From NCBI RefSeq assembly GCF_000333275.1, contig NZ_BACU01000486.1:1-53577 (forward strand): a stretch of DNA of 53,577 bases, read 5' to 3'. Positions 19,975 to 28,162 of this stretch are shown here, piece after piece. This DNA is from Azospirillum sp. B4 (GTDB lineage Bacteria; Pseudomonadota; Alphaproteobacteria; Azospirillales; Azospirillaceae). How positions within the stretch are numbered: position 1 is the stretch's first letter; each line of letters begins with the position of its first letter. The translations under genes were made by a program, and so were the position numbers. The notes below the pieces were generated by a model, which did no database searches, had not been told where the DNA came from, and saw only the letters and a program-made list of their open reading frames with translations.

Positions 19975-20691
19975 ATGCATCGCTTCGCCAATCCCGCCCG
20001 TTTCCTGAAGATCGCCAACGCCGTGCTGCCGTGGGCGGCCGGCCTGTCGGCGGTCTGTTTCGTGGCCGGGCTGTACCTGGGCCTGGTCGCCTCGCCGCCG
20101 GACTACCAGCAGGGCGACACCGTGCGGATCATGTACATCCACGTGCCCGCCGCGTGGATGAGCATGTTCACCTACAGCACCATGGCGGTGGCCGCCGCCG
20201 CCGCGTTGGTGTGGAAGCATCCGCTGGCCGAGGTCTACGCCAAGGCGGCCGCCCCCCTGGGTGCCGGTTTCACCGCCCTGTGCCTGCTGACCGGATCGCT
20301 GTGGGGCGCGCCGATGTGGGGCACCTGGTGGGTGTGGGACGCCCGGCTGACCAGCGTGCTGGTGCTGTTCTTCCTGTACCTGGGCTACATGGCCCTGGTG
20401 GACGCCTTCGACGACCCGGCGCGGGGGAACAAGGCCGGCAACATCCTGTTGCTGGTGGGGGCGGTGAACGTGCCCATCATCAAGTTCTCGGTGGAATGGT
20501 GGAACACCCTGCACCAGCCGGCCAGCGTCTTCCGCCTGGGCGGGCCCACCATCGCCGCCAGCATGCTGTGGCCGCTGCTGCTGATGGCCGTGGCGTTCCA
20601 GAGCTATTTCTTCGCCGTGGTCATCCTGCGCATCCGCGCCGGCCTGGCCGCCCGCCGGGTGCAGACCCTGCGCCTGGGCCAGGCGGGATGA
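19975..20691 (+). CDS. ccmC: Heme lyase/transport membrane protein CcmC
   Basis: 238 residues, six helices, with the Trp-rich heme-handling motif WGTWWVWDARLTSVL shared by the CcmC/CcmF/CcsA superfamily. Conserved His residues flank it (VRIMYIHVPAAWMS and STMAVAAAAALVWKHP upstream; WWNTLHQPASV downstream). CcmC loads heme onto CcmE in the periplasm. The ATG at 19975 gives MHRFANPARFLKIANAVLPW, a normal family start. It follows ccmAB and precedes ccmD by about 110 bp on the same strand. Confidence 0.97.
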   Translation: MHRFANPARFLKIANAVLPWAAGLSAVCFVAGLYLGLVASPPDYQQGDTVRIMYIHVPAAWMSMFTYSTMAVAAAAALVWKHPLAEVYAKAAAPLGAGFTALCLLTGSLWGAPMWGTWWVWDARLTSVLVLFFLYLGYMALVDAFDDPARGNKAGNILLLVGAVNVPIIKFSVEWWNTLHQPASVFRLGGPTIAASMLWPLLLMAVAFQSYFFAVVILRIRAGLAARRVQTLRLGQAG

Positions 20692-20804
20692 TCCGGCCGG
20701 CCGATGGGACAAGAAGACCAACGGCGGTCGTTTCGGCGACGTGATAAGCTAATGGTTGCGCCAACTTCGCGGCCCTTCCGGGTTGCCAGGCTGTGGTTGA
20801 GAGT

Positions 20805-21029
20805 ATGATGGACGGGTTCCTGTCGATGGGCGGATATGCCGCCTATGTCTGGTCATCCTACGGGGCGGCGGCGCTGGTGCTGGTCGGCCTGCTGGTGCTG
20901 AGCCTGACCGGCCTGCGCCGGGTGGAACGCACCCTGGCGACGCTGGAAGCGGCCAAGCCCCGCCGCAAGCGGGAGCCGAAGGTCGGTCCCGTCCCCACGG
21001 CGTCCCCGGCGACGGAGACCGCGCCATGA
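20805..21029 (+). CDS. ccmD: Heme exporter small protein CcmD
   Basis: A short protein of about 74 residues with one membrane helix ([20 protein letters not shown]) preceded by the CcmD-like [10 protein letters not shown] and followed by a basic tail (KPRRKREPK). CcmD is a small inner-membrane protein needed to release holo-CcmE from the CcmABC complex. ATG 20805 is chosen (MMDGFL); the next ATG at 20808 is equally possible, and a GTG at 20793 opens the same frame. It overlaps ccmE by four bases (ATGA), showing translational coupling. Confidence 0.9.
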   Translation: MMDGFLSMGGYAAYVWSSYGAAALVLVGLLVLSLTGLRRVERTLATLEAAKPRRKREPKVGPVPTASPATETAP

Positions 21030-21535
21030 CCCGCAAACGCCGCCGCATGATGATCCTGGCGCTGGCCCTGCTGGGCCTGGGCACCGCCACCGCGCTGACC
21101 CTGTCGGCCTTCCGCGACAACATCGTCTTCTTCTACAGCCCGTCCGACCTGGCGGCCAAGCCGCCGGGCGGGCGCACCGTGCGCATCGGCGGCCTGGTGG
21201 AAACCGGCAGCCTGAAGCGCGATGCCGGCGGACTGACCGTCACCTTCCAGGTGACCGACACCGCCAAGTCGCTGCCCGTCACCTACACCGGCATCCTGCC
21301 CGACCTGTTCCGCGAGGGGCAGGGCGTGGTGGCGGAGGGCAAGCTGGGCCCCGACGGCGTGTTCGCGGCCACGGAACTGCTGGCCAAGCATGATGAGAAG
21401 TACATGCCGCCGGACGTGGCCGACGCCCTGAAGCGCGCCGGCCACCCCGGCAAGCCGGGTGACGTGCCCGCCAGCGGCGCACCGGTGGCTGCGGGGGAGG
21501 AACACCAGACATCCACCCTGCGCACGAATCCCTGA
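21026..21535 (+). CDS. ccmE: Cytochrome c maturation heme chaperone CcmE
   Basis: 169 residues with an N-terminal signal anchor ([21 protein letters not shown]) and a periplasmic OB-fold domain ([18 protein letters not shown]). The motif [11 protein letters not shown] carries the His that forms the covalent heme bond and the downstream Tyr. CcmE takes heme from CcmC and passes it to the CcmF/H ligase. It overlaps ccmD by four bases. The C-terminus is variable and low in conservation, as usual for the family. Confidence 0.97.
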   Translation: MTRKRRRMMILALALLGLGTATALTLSAFRDNIVFFYSPSDLAAKPPGGRTVRIGGLVETGSLKRDAGGLTVTFQVTDTAKSLPVTYTGILPDLFREGQGVVAEGKLGPDGVFAATELLAKHDEKYMPPDVADALKRAGHPGKPGDVPASGAPVAAGEEHQTSTLRTNP

Positions 21536-21557
21536 CGCCCTTCGGACTGGAACGCCC

Positions 21558-23555
21558 ATGATCCCCGAGCTTGGACACTACGCGTTGGTGCTGGCGCTGG
21601 TCGTGGCCCTGGTGCAGTCGGTGGTGCCGCTGTGGGGGGCGTGGCGCCGTGACGGCGCGATGATGGAGGTGGGGCGCACCGCCGCATACTGCCAGTTCGC
21701 CGCCCTGGCGCTGGCCTTCGGCGCCCTGACCTATGCCCATGTCGTGTCGGACTTCAGCGTCCTGAACGTGGTGGAGAACAGCCACACCGACAAGCCCATG
21801 CTCTACAAGGTGGCCGGCGTCTGGGGCAACCATGAGGGCTCCCTGGTCCTGTGGGTGTTCATCCTGGCGCTGTTCGGCGCCCTGGTCGCCGGCTTCGGCC
21901 GCAACCTGCCGGCCACCCTGCGGGCGCGGGTGCTGGCGGTGCAGGGCATGATCGGCGTGGGCTTCCTGTGGTTCATGGTCGCCACCAGCAACCCCTTCAC
22001 CCGGGTGGATCCGGCGCCGCTGAACGGCCATGACCTGAACCCCCTGTTGCAGGACCCGGGCCTGGCCTTCCATCCGCCCTTCCTCTACCTGGGCTATGTC
22101 GGTTTCTCCCTCTGCTTCTCCTTCGCGGCCGGCGCGCTGATCGAGGGGCGGGTGGATGCCGCCTGGGCCCGCTGGGTCCGGCCCTGGACCCTGATCGCCT
22201 GGTCGTCGCTGACCCTGGGCATCGCCATGGGCTCGTGGTGGTCCTACTACACCCTGGGCTGGGGCGGCTGGTGGTTCTGGGATCCGGTGGAAAACGCCAG
22301 CCTGATGCCCTGGCTGGCGGGCACGGCGCTGCTGCATTCCGCCATCGTGGTGGAAAAGCGCGACACGCTGAAAAGCTGGACCATCCTGCTGGCCATCGTC
22401 ACCTTCACCCTGTCGCTGATGGGCACCTTCCTGGTGCGCTCCGGCGTGCTGACCTCCGTCCATGCCTTCGCGTCGGACCCGGCGCGCGGCGTCTTCATCC
22501 TGGCACTGCTGGTGGTGGCCACCGGCGGCGGCCTGCTGCTTTACGCCCTGCGCGCGCCCATCCTGAAGGCCGGCGGCCTGTTCGCCCCCATCAGCCGCGA
22601 GGGCGGGCTGGTGCTGAACAACCTGCTGCTGTCCACCGCCTGCGCCACCGTCTTCCTGGGTACCCTCTATCCCCTGTTCCTCGACGCCATCGGCGGCGGC
22701 AAGATCTCCATCGGTCCACCCTTCTTCAACGCCACCTTCGTGCCCCTGATGGTGCCGGTGGTGGCGGTCATGGCCATGGGGCCCCTGCTGTCGTGGAAAC
22801 GGGCGGACCTGGCCGGGGTGCTGGGCCGGCTGAAGATCGCGGCCCTGGTGGGTGTCGCCGCCGCGCTGGCTGGGGTCTGGCTGGCGGGCACCAAGCCCGT
22901 GCTGGCGCTGCTGGCCCTGGGCTTGGCCGGCTGGGCGGTCATGGGTGCCATCGTGGACGTGGCCGAGCGTGTCCGCCTGTTCCGCATCCCCCTGGGCGAC
23001 AGCCTGGCCCGCGCCCGCCATCTGCCGCGCGGCGCCTGGGGCACGGCCCTGGCCCATGCCGGGCTGGGCGTGGCCGTGGCCGGCATGGTCGGCACCTCCG
23101 CCTGGACGACCGAGGCCATCCAGGTGCTGCACATCGGCCAGTCGGTGGATGTGGCGGGCTACAGCTTCCGCCTGGACAGCGTGGGCGAGGCGCCCGGCCC
23201 CAACTACACCGCGCGCCGCGCCGTGTTGACCGTCACCCGCCATGGCGACTTCGTGGCCACCCTGGCGCCGGAGCAGCGCTTCTACCCGGTCACCCGCATG
23301 ACCACGACGGGCGCCGCCATCCACACCAATTTCTTTAGCGACCTTTACGCCGTGGTGGGGGAGCCGGCGCCGGATGGCACCGGCTACAATACCCGTTTCT
23401 ATCGCCACCCGCTGGTGCCGTGGATCTGGGTGGGCTCCATCCTGATGATGGCCGGCGGGCTGGTCAGCCTGTCCGACCGCCGCCTGCGCGTGGGCGTGCC
23501 GCTGAAGCGCGCCGTGCCCCGCGCGGCCGCCCTGCCGCCGGCCCCCGCCGAATAA
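21558..23555 (+). CDS. ccmF: Cytochrome c heme lyase CcmF
   Basis: A 665-residue polytopic membrane protein of normal CcmF length. It has the Trp-rich motif WGGWWFWDPVENASLMPWL, conserved His residues in NSHTDKPMLYKVAGVWGNH and ALLHSAIVVEKR, and a late periplasmic domain before the last helix (WIWVGSILMMAGGLVSL). CcmF attaches heme to the CXXCH motifs of apocytochromes together with CcmH and CcmI. The longer frame from 21459 overlaps ccmE heavily and is rejected; ATG 21558 (MIPELGHYAL) matches the family start. It is 22 bp after ccmE and 10 bp before ccmG. Confidence 0.97.
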   Translation: MIPELGHYALVLALVVALVQSVVPLWGAWRRDGAMMEVGRTAAYCQFAALALAFGALTYAHVVSDFSVLNVVENSHTDKPMLYKVAGVWGNHEGSLVLWVFILALFGALVAGFGRNLPATLRARVLAVQGMIGVGFLWFMVATSNPFTRVDPAPLNGHDLNPLLQDPGLAFHPPFLYLGYVGFSLCFSFAAGALIEGRVDAAWARWVRPWTLIAWSSLTLGIAMGSWWSYYTLGWGGWWFWDPVENASLMPWLAGTALLHSAIVVEKRDTLKSWTILLAIVTFTLSLMGTFLVRSGVLTSVHAFASDPARGVFILALLVVATGGGLLLYALRAPILKAGGLFAPISREGGLVLNNLLLSTACATVFLGTLYPLFLDAIGGGKISIGPPFFNATFVPLMVPVVAVMAMGPLLSWKRADLAGVLGRLKIAALVGVAAALAGVWLAGTKPVLALLALGLAGWAVMGAIVDVAERVRLFRIPLGDSLARARHLPRGAWGTALAHAGLGVAVAGMVGTSAWTTEAIQVLHIGQSVDVAGYSFRLDSVGEAPGPNYTARRAVLTVTRHGDFVATLAPEQRFYPVTRMTTTGAAIHTNFFSDLYAVVGEPAPDGTGYNTRFYRHPLVPWIWVGSILMMAGGLVSLSDRRLRVGVPLKRAVPRAAALPPAPAE

Positions 23556-23565
23556 GGTTCCCCGC

Positions 23566-24111
23566 ATGCGCCGCCTGATGTTCCTGATCCCCCTGGTGCT
23601 GTTCCTGGGCCTGGCCGGCTGGTTCGGCGTGCGCCTGAAGCAGATCGACCGGGGTGACACGCCCGACCGCCTGCCCTCCGTCATGATCGACAAGCCGGTG
23701 CCGGCCTTCGACCTGCCGCCCCTGGTGGACGGGCAGCCGGGCGTGGCGTCCACCGGGTTGGCCGACGGAAAAGTCCGTCTGGTGAACTTCTGGGCCAGCT
23801 GGTGCGCGCCCTGCCGCTCGGAACACCCCATCCTCATGCGCCTGGCGGGGCAGGGCGTGGACATCCGGGGCATCGACTACAAGGACAAGGCGGCGGACGG
23901 CCAGGCCATCCTGGCCCGCGACGGCAACCCCTACGCCGCCGTCGCGCGGGATGAGAGCGGCCGCACCGCCATCGACTTCGGCGTCTACGGCGTGCCGGAA
24001 ACTTATGTCATCGACCGCCAGGGCCGCATCCGCTACCGCCAGGTGGGGCCCATCACCCCGCAGGATTTGCAGAACCGCATCCTGCCGCTGATCAATGAGC
24101 TGTCGAAGTGA
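23566..24111 (+). CDS. ccmG: Thiol:disulfide interchange protein CcmG/DsbE
   Basis: 181 residues, membrane-anchored by MRRLMFLIPLVLFLGLAGWF, with a periplasmic thioredoxin fold. The active site is WCAPC in NFWASWCAPCRSEHP, and the cis-Pro region appears in GVYGVPETYVIDRQG. It reduces the CXXCH cysteines of apocytochrome c (directly or through CcmH) before heme attachment. The stop overlaps the GTG start of ccmH by four bases, so translation is coupled. Confidence 0.96.
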   Translation: MRRLMFLIPLVLFLGLAGWFGVRLKQIDRGDTPDRLPSVMIDKPVPAFDLPPLVDGQPGVASTGLADGKVRLVNFWASWCAPCRSEHPILMRLAGQGVDIRGIDYKDKAADGQAILARDGNPYAAVARDESGRTAIDFGVYGVPETYVIDRQGRIRYRQVGPITPQDLQNRILPLINELSK

Positions 24112-24602
24112 GGCGGGTGCTTTTCACTCTAGTCCTGGCGGCCACGCTGCTGTCCGGCCCCTTGGCGCGCGCCGTGCAGCCGGACGAGATGCTGCCCGAC
24201 CCGGCCATGGAAGCGCGGGCGCGCGCCATCTCCAAGGATCTGCGTTGCCTGGTCTGCCAGAACCAGTCCATCGACGACAGCGACGCGCCGCTGGCCCGCG
24301 ACCTGCGCCTGCTGCTGCGCGAGCGGCTGGTCAAGGGGGACACGGACGCCCAGGCCGTGGCCTTCCTGACCGACCGCTATGGTGACTATGTCCTGCTGCG
24401 CCCGCCGGTGAAGCCGGCGACGTACCTGCTGTGGTTCGGCCCCTTCGCCCTGCTGCTGGCGGGCGGCGGCCTGCTGCTGTGGCGGGGCCGCCAGGGGGGC
24501 AAGGGGCGGGCGGAGGCCGTGGCCCCGCCCTTGACGGCGGAGGAGAAGGCGCAGGTGGCCCTGCTGCTGCGTGATGAGGATGAGGGGAAGGGGCGGCCAT
24601 GA
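24108..24602 (+). CDS. ccmH: Cytochrome c maturation protein CcmH (CycL type)
   Basis: 164 residues. An N-terminal signal peptide (RVLFTLVLAATLLSGPLARA) leads to the redox motif LRCLVCQNQSIDDSDA in a three-helix periplasmic domain, then a membrane helix (YLLWFGPFALLLAGGGLLLW). This is the short CcmH form; the TPR part is a separate gene, ccmI. It starts with GTG 24108, overlapping ccmG by four bases, and its end overlaps ccmI by four bases. It interacts with apocytochrome cysteines and CcmG. Confidence 0.95.
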   Translation: MRRVLFTLVLAATLLSGPLARAVQPDEMLPDPAMEARARAISKDLRCLVCQNQSIDDSDAPLARDLRLLLRERLVKGDTDAQAVAFLTDRYGDYVLLRPPVKPATYLLWFGPFALLLAGGGLLLWRGRQGGKGRAEAVAPPLTAEEKAQVALLLRDEDEGKGRP

Positions 24603-26260
24603 TGGCGTTCTGGATCGCCGCCGCCCTGCTGACGGCCGGCGTGCTGCTGCTGTTGCTGCGCCCGTTGATGGTGTCGCGTCCGGCGGAGGCCGAGGGCACG
24701 CCCGAGGTCGACATCTACAAGGACCAGTTGGCGGAGATCGACCGCGACGTGGCGCGCGGCCTGCTCAACGACGACCAGGCCGCCGCCGCCCGCACGGAGG
24801 TCAGCCGGCGGTTGCTGGCGGCCCATGGGCGTGTCGAGGCCGCCCGCTCCAAGACCGCGGCGCTGGTGCCGGCCAGGCCGTCGCGCAAGCTCGCCACCGC
24901 CCTGATGGCCGTGGTGCCGCTGCTGGCCATGGCGATATACCTGCGCCTGGGCAATCCCGACCTGCCCGGCCAACCGGCGGGCGGACGTACGGACCAGGGC
25001 ACTTCGGCCAAGGCCCAGGCGGTGCTGAAGGTGCTGCAGGGCCGCGTGGCGGCTGATCCGAAAGACCTGGAGGCGTGGAAGGCCCTGGCCACCGCCCAGG
25101 GCATGATGGGCCAGAACGACAAGGCCGCCGCCGCCTGGGCCAAGGCCGTGGCGCTGGCGCCGGATGACGGCGTGATCCAGGCTTCCCGCGCCGAGGCCCT
25201 GGTGCTGGCGGCTGATGGCGTGGTGGGGCCGGAGGCGAAGGAGGCCCTGGCCAAGGCCCTGGCCCTGAACCCCAAGGAGCCGCGCGCCCGCTATTACGAC
25301 GGCTTGGCCGTGCGTCAGGCGGGCGACCTGAAGGGCGCCGTCAGCCGCTGGTCCGCCCTGCTGGCCGAAAGCCCGGCCGACGCCTCCTGGGTGCCCTTCC
25401 TGCGTGGCCAGCTGGGTGAGGCGGCGACGGAGGCCGGGATGGACCCGGCGGCCGTGACGCCGCAGCCGCTACCTCCCACCGGCCCCCCCGCCGGGCCGCC
25501 GACACCGGCGCCCGGCGCCGCGCCGGGGCCGACGGCCGCCGACATGGCCGCCGCCGCCGGCATGTCCGGCGGTGACCGCGCCGCCATGATCCGGGGCATG
25601 GTCGACCGCCTGGCCAACCGCCTGAAGGACCAGCCCAACGACGCCGAGGGCTGGAGCCGTCTGGCGCGGGCCTACCGTGTGCTGGGAGAGAACGACAAGG
25701 CGGCGGAGGCGGAGGCCAATGCCAAGCGGTATGGCGGCGCCGCGACCAGTGCCGCGGCCAGCCCTGGGGCCAGCGCCGTGCCGGGCGTGCCACCGGGCCT
25801 GCCCGACCCCGCCACGATGACGCCGGAACAGAAGTCGGCCACGGTGAAGTCGTTGCTGGCCCAACTGCAGGCGGCGGCGGAGAAGGAGCCGGCGAACCCC
25901 GAGGGCTGGCGCCGCCTGGCCGGCGCCTATGAGGTGACGGGTGACGTGACCAAGGCGCGCGACGCCTGGGCCCGTGCCGTCGCGGCAGCGCCTGACGATG
26001 CCGATACCAACCTGGGGTATGCCCGGGTGCTGCTGCCGGCCGATGGCGGGCATCCGCCGCCGGCCTTTTTCACCGCCCTGCGCGTGGTGCTGAAGGCCAA
26101 CCCCGGCAACCCGCAGGCCCTCTGGTACCTGGGCCTGGACGCCGCCGAGGCCGGCCGCAAGGCGGAAGCGCGCGAGCTGTGGGGGCGGCTATTACCGCTG
26201 CTGCCGGAAGGCGATGACCGCAAGGAGTTGGAGGATAGGCTGAAGGCGCTGGGGCGGTGA
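24599..26260 (+). CDS. ccmI: Cytochrome c biogenesis TPR protein CcmI (CycH)
   Basis: 553 residues. Two N-terminal membrane helices (MMAFWIAAALLTAGVLLLLL and LATALMAVVPLLAMAIYL) flank a cytoplasmic loop with a leucine-rich coiled region. A periplasmic TPR domain follows (AWKALATAQGMMGQNDKAAAA, PEGWRRLAGAYEVTGD and similar units) and binds apocytochrome C-termini. A Pro/Ala-rich linker at about residues 285-310 separates two TPR groups, making the protein longer than many CcmI. Last gene of the operon. A perfect hairpin (26402-26419) lies about 140 bp downstream, without a clear T-run. Confidence 0.93.
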   Translation: MMAFWIAAALLTAGVLLLLLRPLMVSRPAEAEGTPEVDIYKDQLAEIDRDVARGLLNDDQAAAARTEVSRRLLAAHGRVEAARSKTAALVPARPSRKLATALMAVVPLLAMAIYLRLGNPDLPGQPAGGRTDQGTSAKAQAVLKVLQGRVAADPKDLEAWKALATAQGMMGQNDKAAAAWAKAVALAPDDGVIQASRAEALVLAADGVVGPEAKEALAKALALNPKEPRARYYDGLAVRQAGDLKGAVSRWSALLAESPADASWVPFLRGQLGEAATEAGMDPAAVTPQPLPPTGPPAGPPTPAPGAAPGPTAADMAAAAGMSGGDRAAMIRGMVDRLANRLKDQPNDAEGWSRLARAYRVLGENDKAAEAEANAKRYGGAATSAAASPGASAVPGVPPGLPDPATMTPEQKSATVKSLLAQLQAAAEKEPANPEGWRRLAGAYEVTGDVTKARDAWARAVAAAPDDADTNLGYARVLLPADGGHPPPAFFTALRVVLKANPGNPQALWYLGLDAAEAGRKAEARELWGRLLPLLPEGDDRKELEDRLKALGR

Positions 26261-26401
26261 TCGCCGCATCCCGCTGATTCCACGGGACTAACCGGGAAGG
26301 GCGGCGCCATGCCGCACCCTATCCCTTGGGTGGTGCCGAGAGCGGATGCAAACGATAGGTGAATGACCTAAAGTACGGGGACTGCCTTGCCCGACCGGGC
26401 G

Positions 26402-26419
26402 GCGCCCCGTTCGGGGCGC
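26402..26419. other. GC-rich perfect hairpin between ccmI and the diguanylate cyclase gene
   Basis: Arms GCGCCCC and GGGGCGC close on GTTC. It lies in the 196-bp gap and lacks a clear T-run on either strand, so it may be a weak terminator or a leader hairpin for the next gene. No other feature is seen in this gap. Confidence 0.35.
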
Positions 26420-26456
26420 GCCACCCCGGTCTTGTCATCAGGATCGTTTTCCCGCG

Positions 26457-27320
26457 ATGAATGAGTCCCCTTTGCCCTCCGCCGCCGGTCTGGCCGGCGT
26501 GGTGGACGAGCATATCCGGTGGATCGGCCAGTGGCACCGCGTGGCGTTCTTCAGCCAGGGTGACGCCGCCGCCCTTCCGGTGCCGATGGCTTTCCCTGCC
26601 TGGGTGCGCGGGGCGTCTGGCAGCGAGCTGGCGGACCAGCCGGCCATCGATCGCCTGATCTCCCTGCATGACCAGATGCACCGCATGGCCCGCCTGGTGC
26701 ACATGCGCGCGGTGGAGGGCCAGCCGCCGTCCCTGGCCGCCTATGAGGCGGTGATCGAGAAGTTCGACGAGTTCATGCTGCTGCTGCGCCGTATCGAGCG
26801 GGCGTTCAGCGTGGCTGGCAGCGGCATCGACCCGCTGACGGGCCTGCGCAACCGCACCGGCCTGCGCGAGGAGATGGAGCGCGAGGTCAACCGCTACCGC
26901 CGCACCGGCCGGCCCTTCTGCGTCGCCCTGTGCGACCTGGACAAGTTCAAGGCGGTCAACGACACCTATGGGCATGAGGCTGGTGACCGGGTGCTGATGG
27001 CGGCATCCGGCGCCGTCAACCAGGGCATTCGCAGCTTTGACGAGGCCTTCCGCCTGGGGGGCGAGGAAATCCTGATCCTGCTGAAGGACGCCACCATCCT
27101 GGACGGCTACGCCGTGGTGGAACGCCTGCGCCAGGATATGGAGGCGATGTCCGTCGCCATTGGCGGCGGGCGCAGCATCCGCTTCACCGCCAGCTTCGGC
27201 TTGGCGGAGGCGCGACTGGGCTGCGATCCGGAGGATTTGGTGGCAGAGGCCGACGCCGCGCTTTATACGGCCAAGCGCCAGGGGCGCAACCAGGTGGTGC
27301 GGGCGACTCCGCCGGCGTGA
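26457..27320 (+). CDS. Diguanylate cyclase with N-terminal CZB-like domain (DgcZ type)
   Basis: 287 residues. The C-terminal GGDEF domain (about 124-285) makes cyclic di-GMP: DPLTGLRNR, LCDLDKFKAVNDTYGH, and the active loop GGEEI (201-205). An RxxD inhibitory site sits exactly five residues upstream (R192-S-F-D195). The N-terminal roughly 115 residues resemble the zinc-sensing CZB domain of E. coli DgcZ (YdeH): H19 in DEHIRWI, W49, and H71/H75 in LHDQMHRM. The expected Cys ligand position (before F46-x-x-W49) is Met or Ala, so the zinc site appears incomplete. The GGDEF Phe is replaced by Ile. It stands alone on the plus strand after ccmI. Confidence 0.9.
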   Translation: MNESPLPSAAGLAGVVDEHIRWIGQWHRVAFFSQGDAAALPVPMAFPAWVRGASGSELADQPAIDRLISLHDQMHRMARLVHMRAVEGQPPSLAAYEAVIEKFDEFMLLLRRIERAFSVAGSGIDPLTGLRNRTGLREEMEREVNRYRRTGRPFCVALCDLDKFKAVNDTYGHEAGDRVLMAASGAVNQGIRSFDEAFRLGGEEILILLKDATILDGYAVVERLRQDMEAMSVAIGGGRSIRFTASFGLAEARLGCDPEDLVAEADAALYTAKRQGRNQVVRATPPA

Positions 27321-27478
27321 GGGACGGGCTGACCGGGTGGTCAGGATCGGCCAGCGCGGACATACCGGGGTAACCGGTTTCACATTCACGGGCGCCCGCC
27401 GCCTATCACGGTGGCGCTGGGACGCCGCGTCCGCTAGCTTGGATGGAATTCCACCTTTTCAATCCTGGTCTTGGCCCC

Positions 27479-28129
27479 ATGCGCACCGTCTCCGAGTTTC
27501 CCAACCTGTTCGTCGCCGACCATCCGCTGATCCAGCACAAGCTGTCGCACATGCGGGACAAGCGGCGGTCCACCATGGGATTTCGCCAACTGTTGCGCGA
27601 GATCGCGCTGCTGATGGGATATGAGCTGACGCGCGACCTGCCGTTGACCACGGAACGGATCGAGACGCCGCTGGTGGCGATGGACGCACCCGTCATCGAG
27701 GGCAAAGAAGGTCGCCGTCGTGCCCATCCTGCGGGCGGGCCTGGTGATGGCCGAGGGGCTGCTGGAGCTGATGCCCGGCGCGCGTGAGGCCACATCGGCC
27801 TCTATCGCGACCATGAGACCAGCAGCCGGTGGAAATATCTGGTGAAGCTGCCGGCCGCGGCCGGCCGCACCTTCATCTTGGTCGATCCCATGCTGGCCAC
27901 CGGCAACTCCGCCGTCCACGCCGTGGACGTGCTGAACCGCCACGGCGTGGCCGACGATCAGATCCGCTTCATGGCCCTGGTGTCGGCGCCGGAAGGGGTG
28001 CGCGTCTTCCACGCCGCCCACCCCGGCGTGGCCGTCTACACGGCGGCGCTGGACAGCCACCTGACCGACGACGCCTACATCGTCCCCGGCCTGGGCGACG
28101 CCGGCGACCGCCTGTTTGGCACGAAGTAA
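27479..28129 (+). pseudogene. upp: Uracil phosphoribosyltransferase, two compensating frameshifts
   Basis: Upp converts uracil and PRPP to UMP. The N-terminal part ([34 protein letters not shown]) is normal. Near 27704-27706 one extra A (ggcaaagaaggtc instead of ggcaagaaggtc) shifts the frame. The next stretch, read in the shifted frame, is proper Upp ([20 protein letters not shown]). Near 27789-27792 a missing C restores the original frame, after which [17 protein letters not shown], the PRPP-binding [10 protein letters not shown] and the end GDRLFGTK are intact. With both bases corrected the protein is about 216 residues, normal length. Two offsetting indels within 90 bp of an otherwise perfect gene suggest sequence error rather than decay. 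Confidence 0.9.
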
Positions 28130-28162
28130 GGGGACGGTTCCGGGTATCGGCCGCCCAACCTC

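Noticed and set aside
27842-28129. Separate small phosphoribosyltransferase gene
   Set aside because: It is the C-terminal part of upp, split by indels, not an independent gene.
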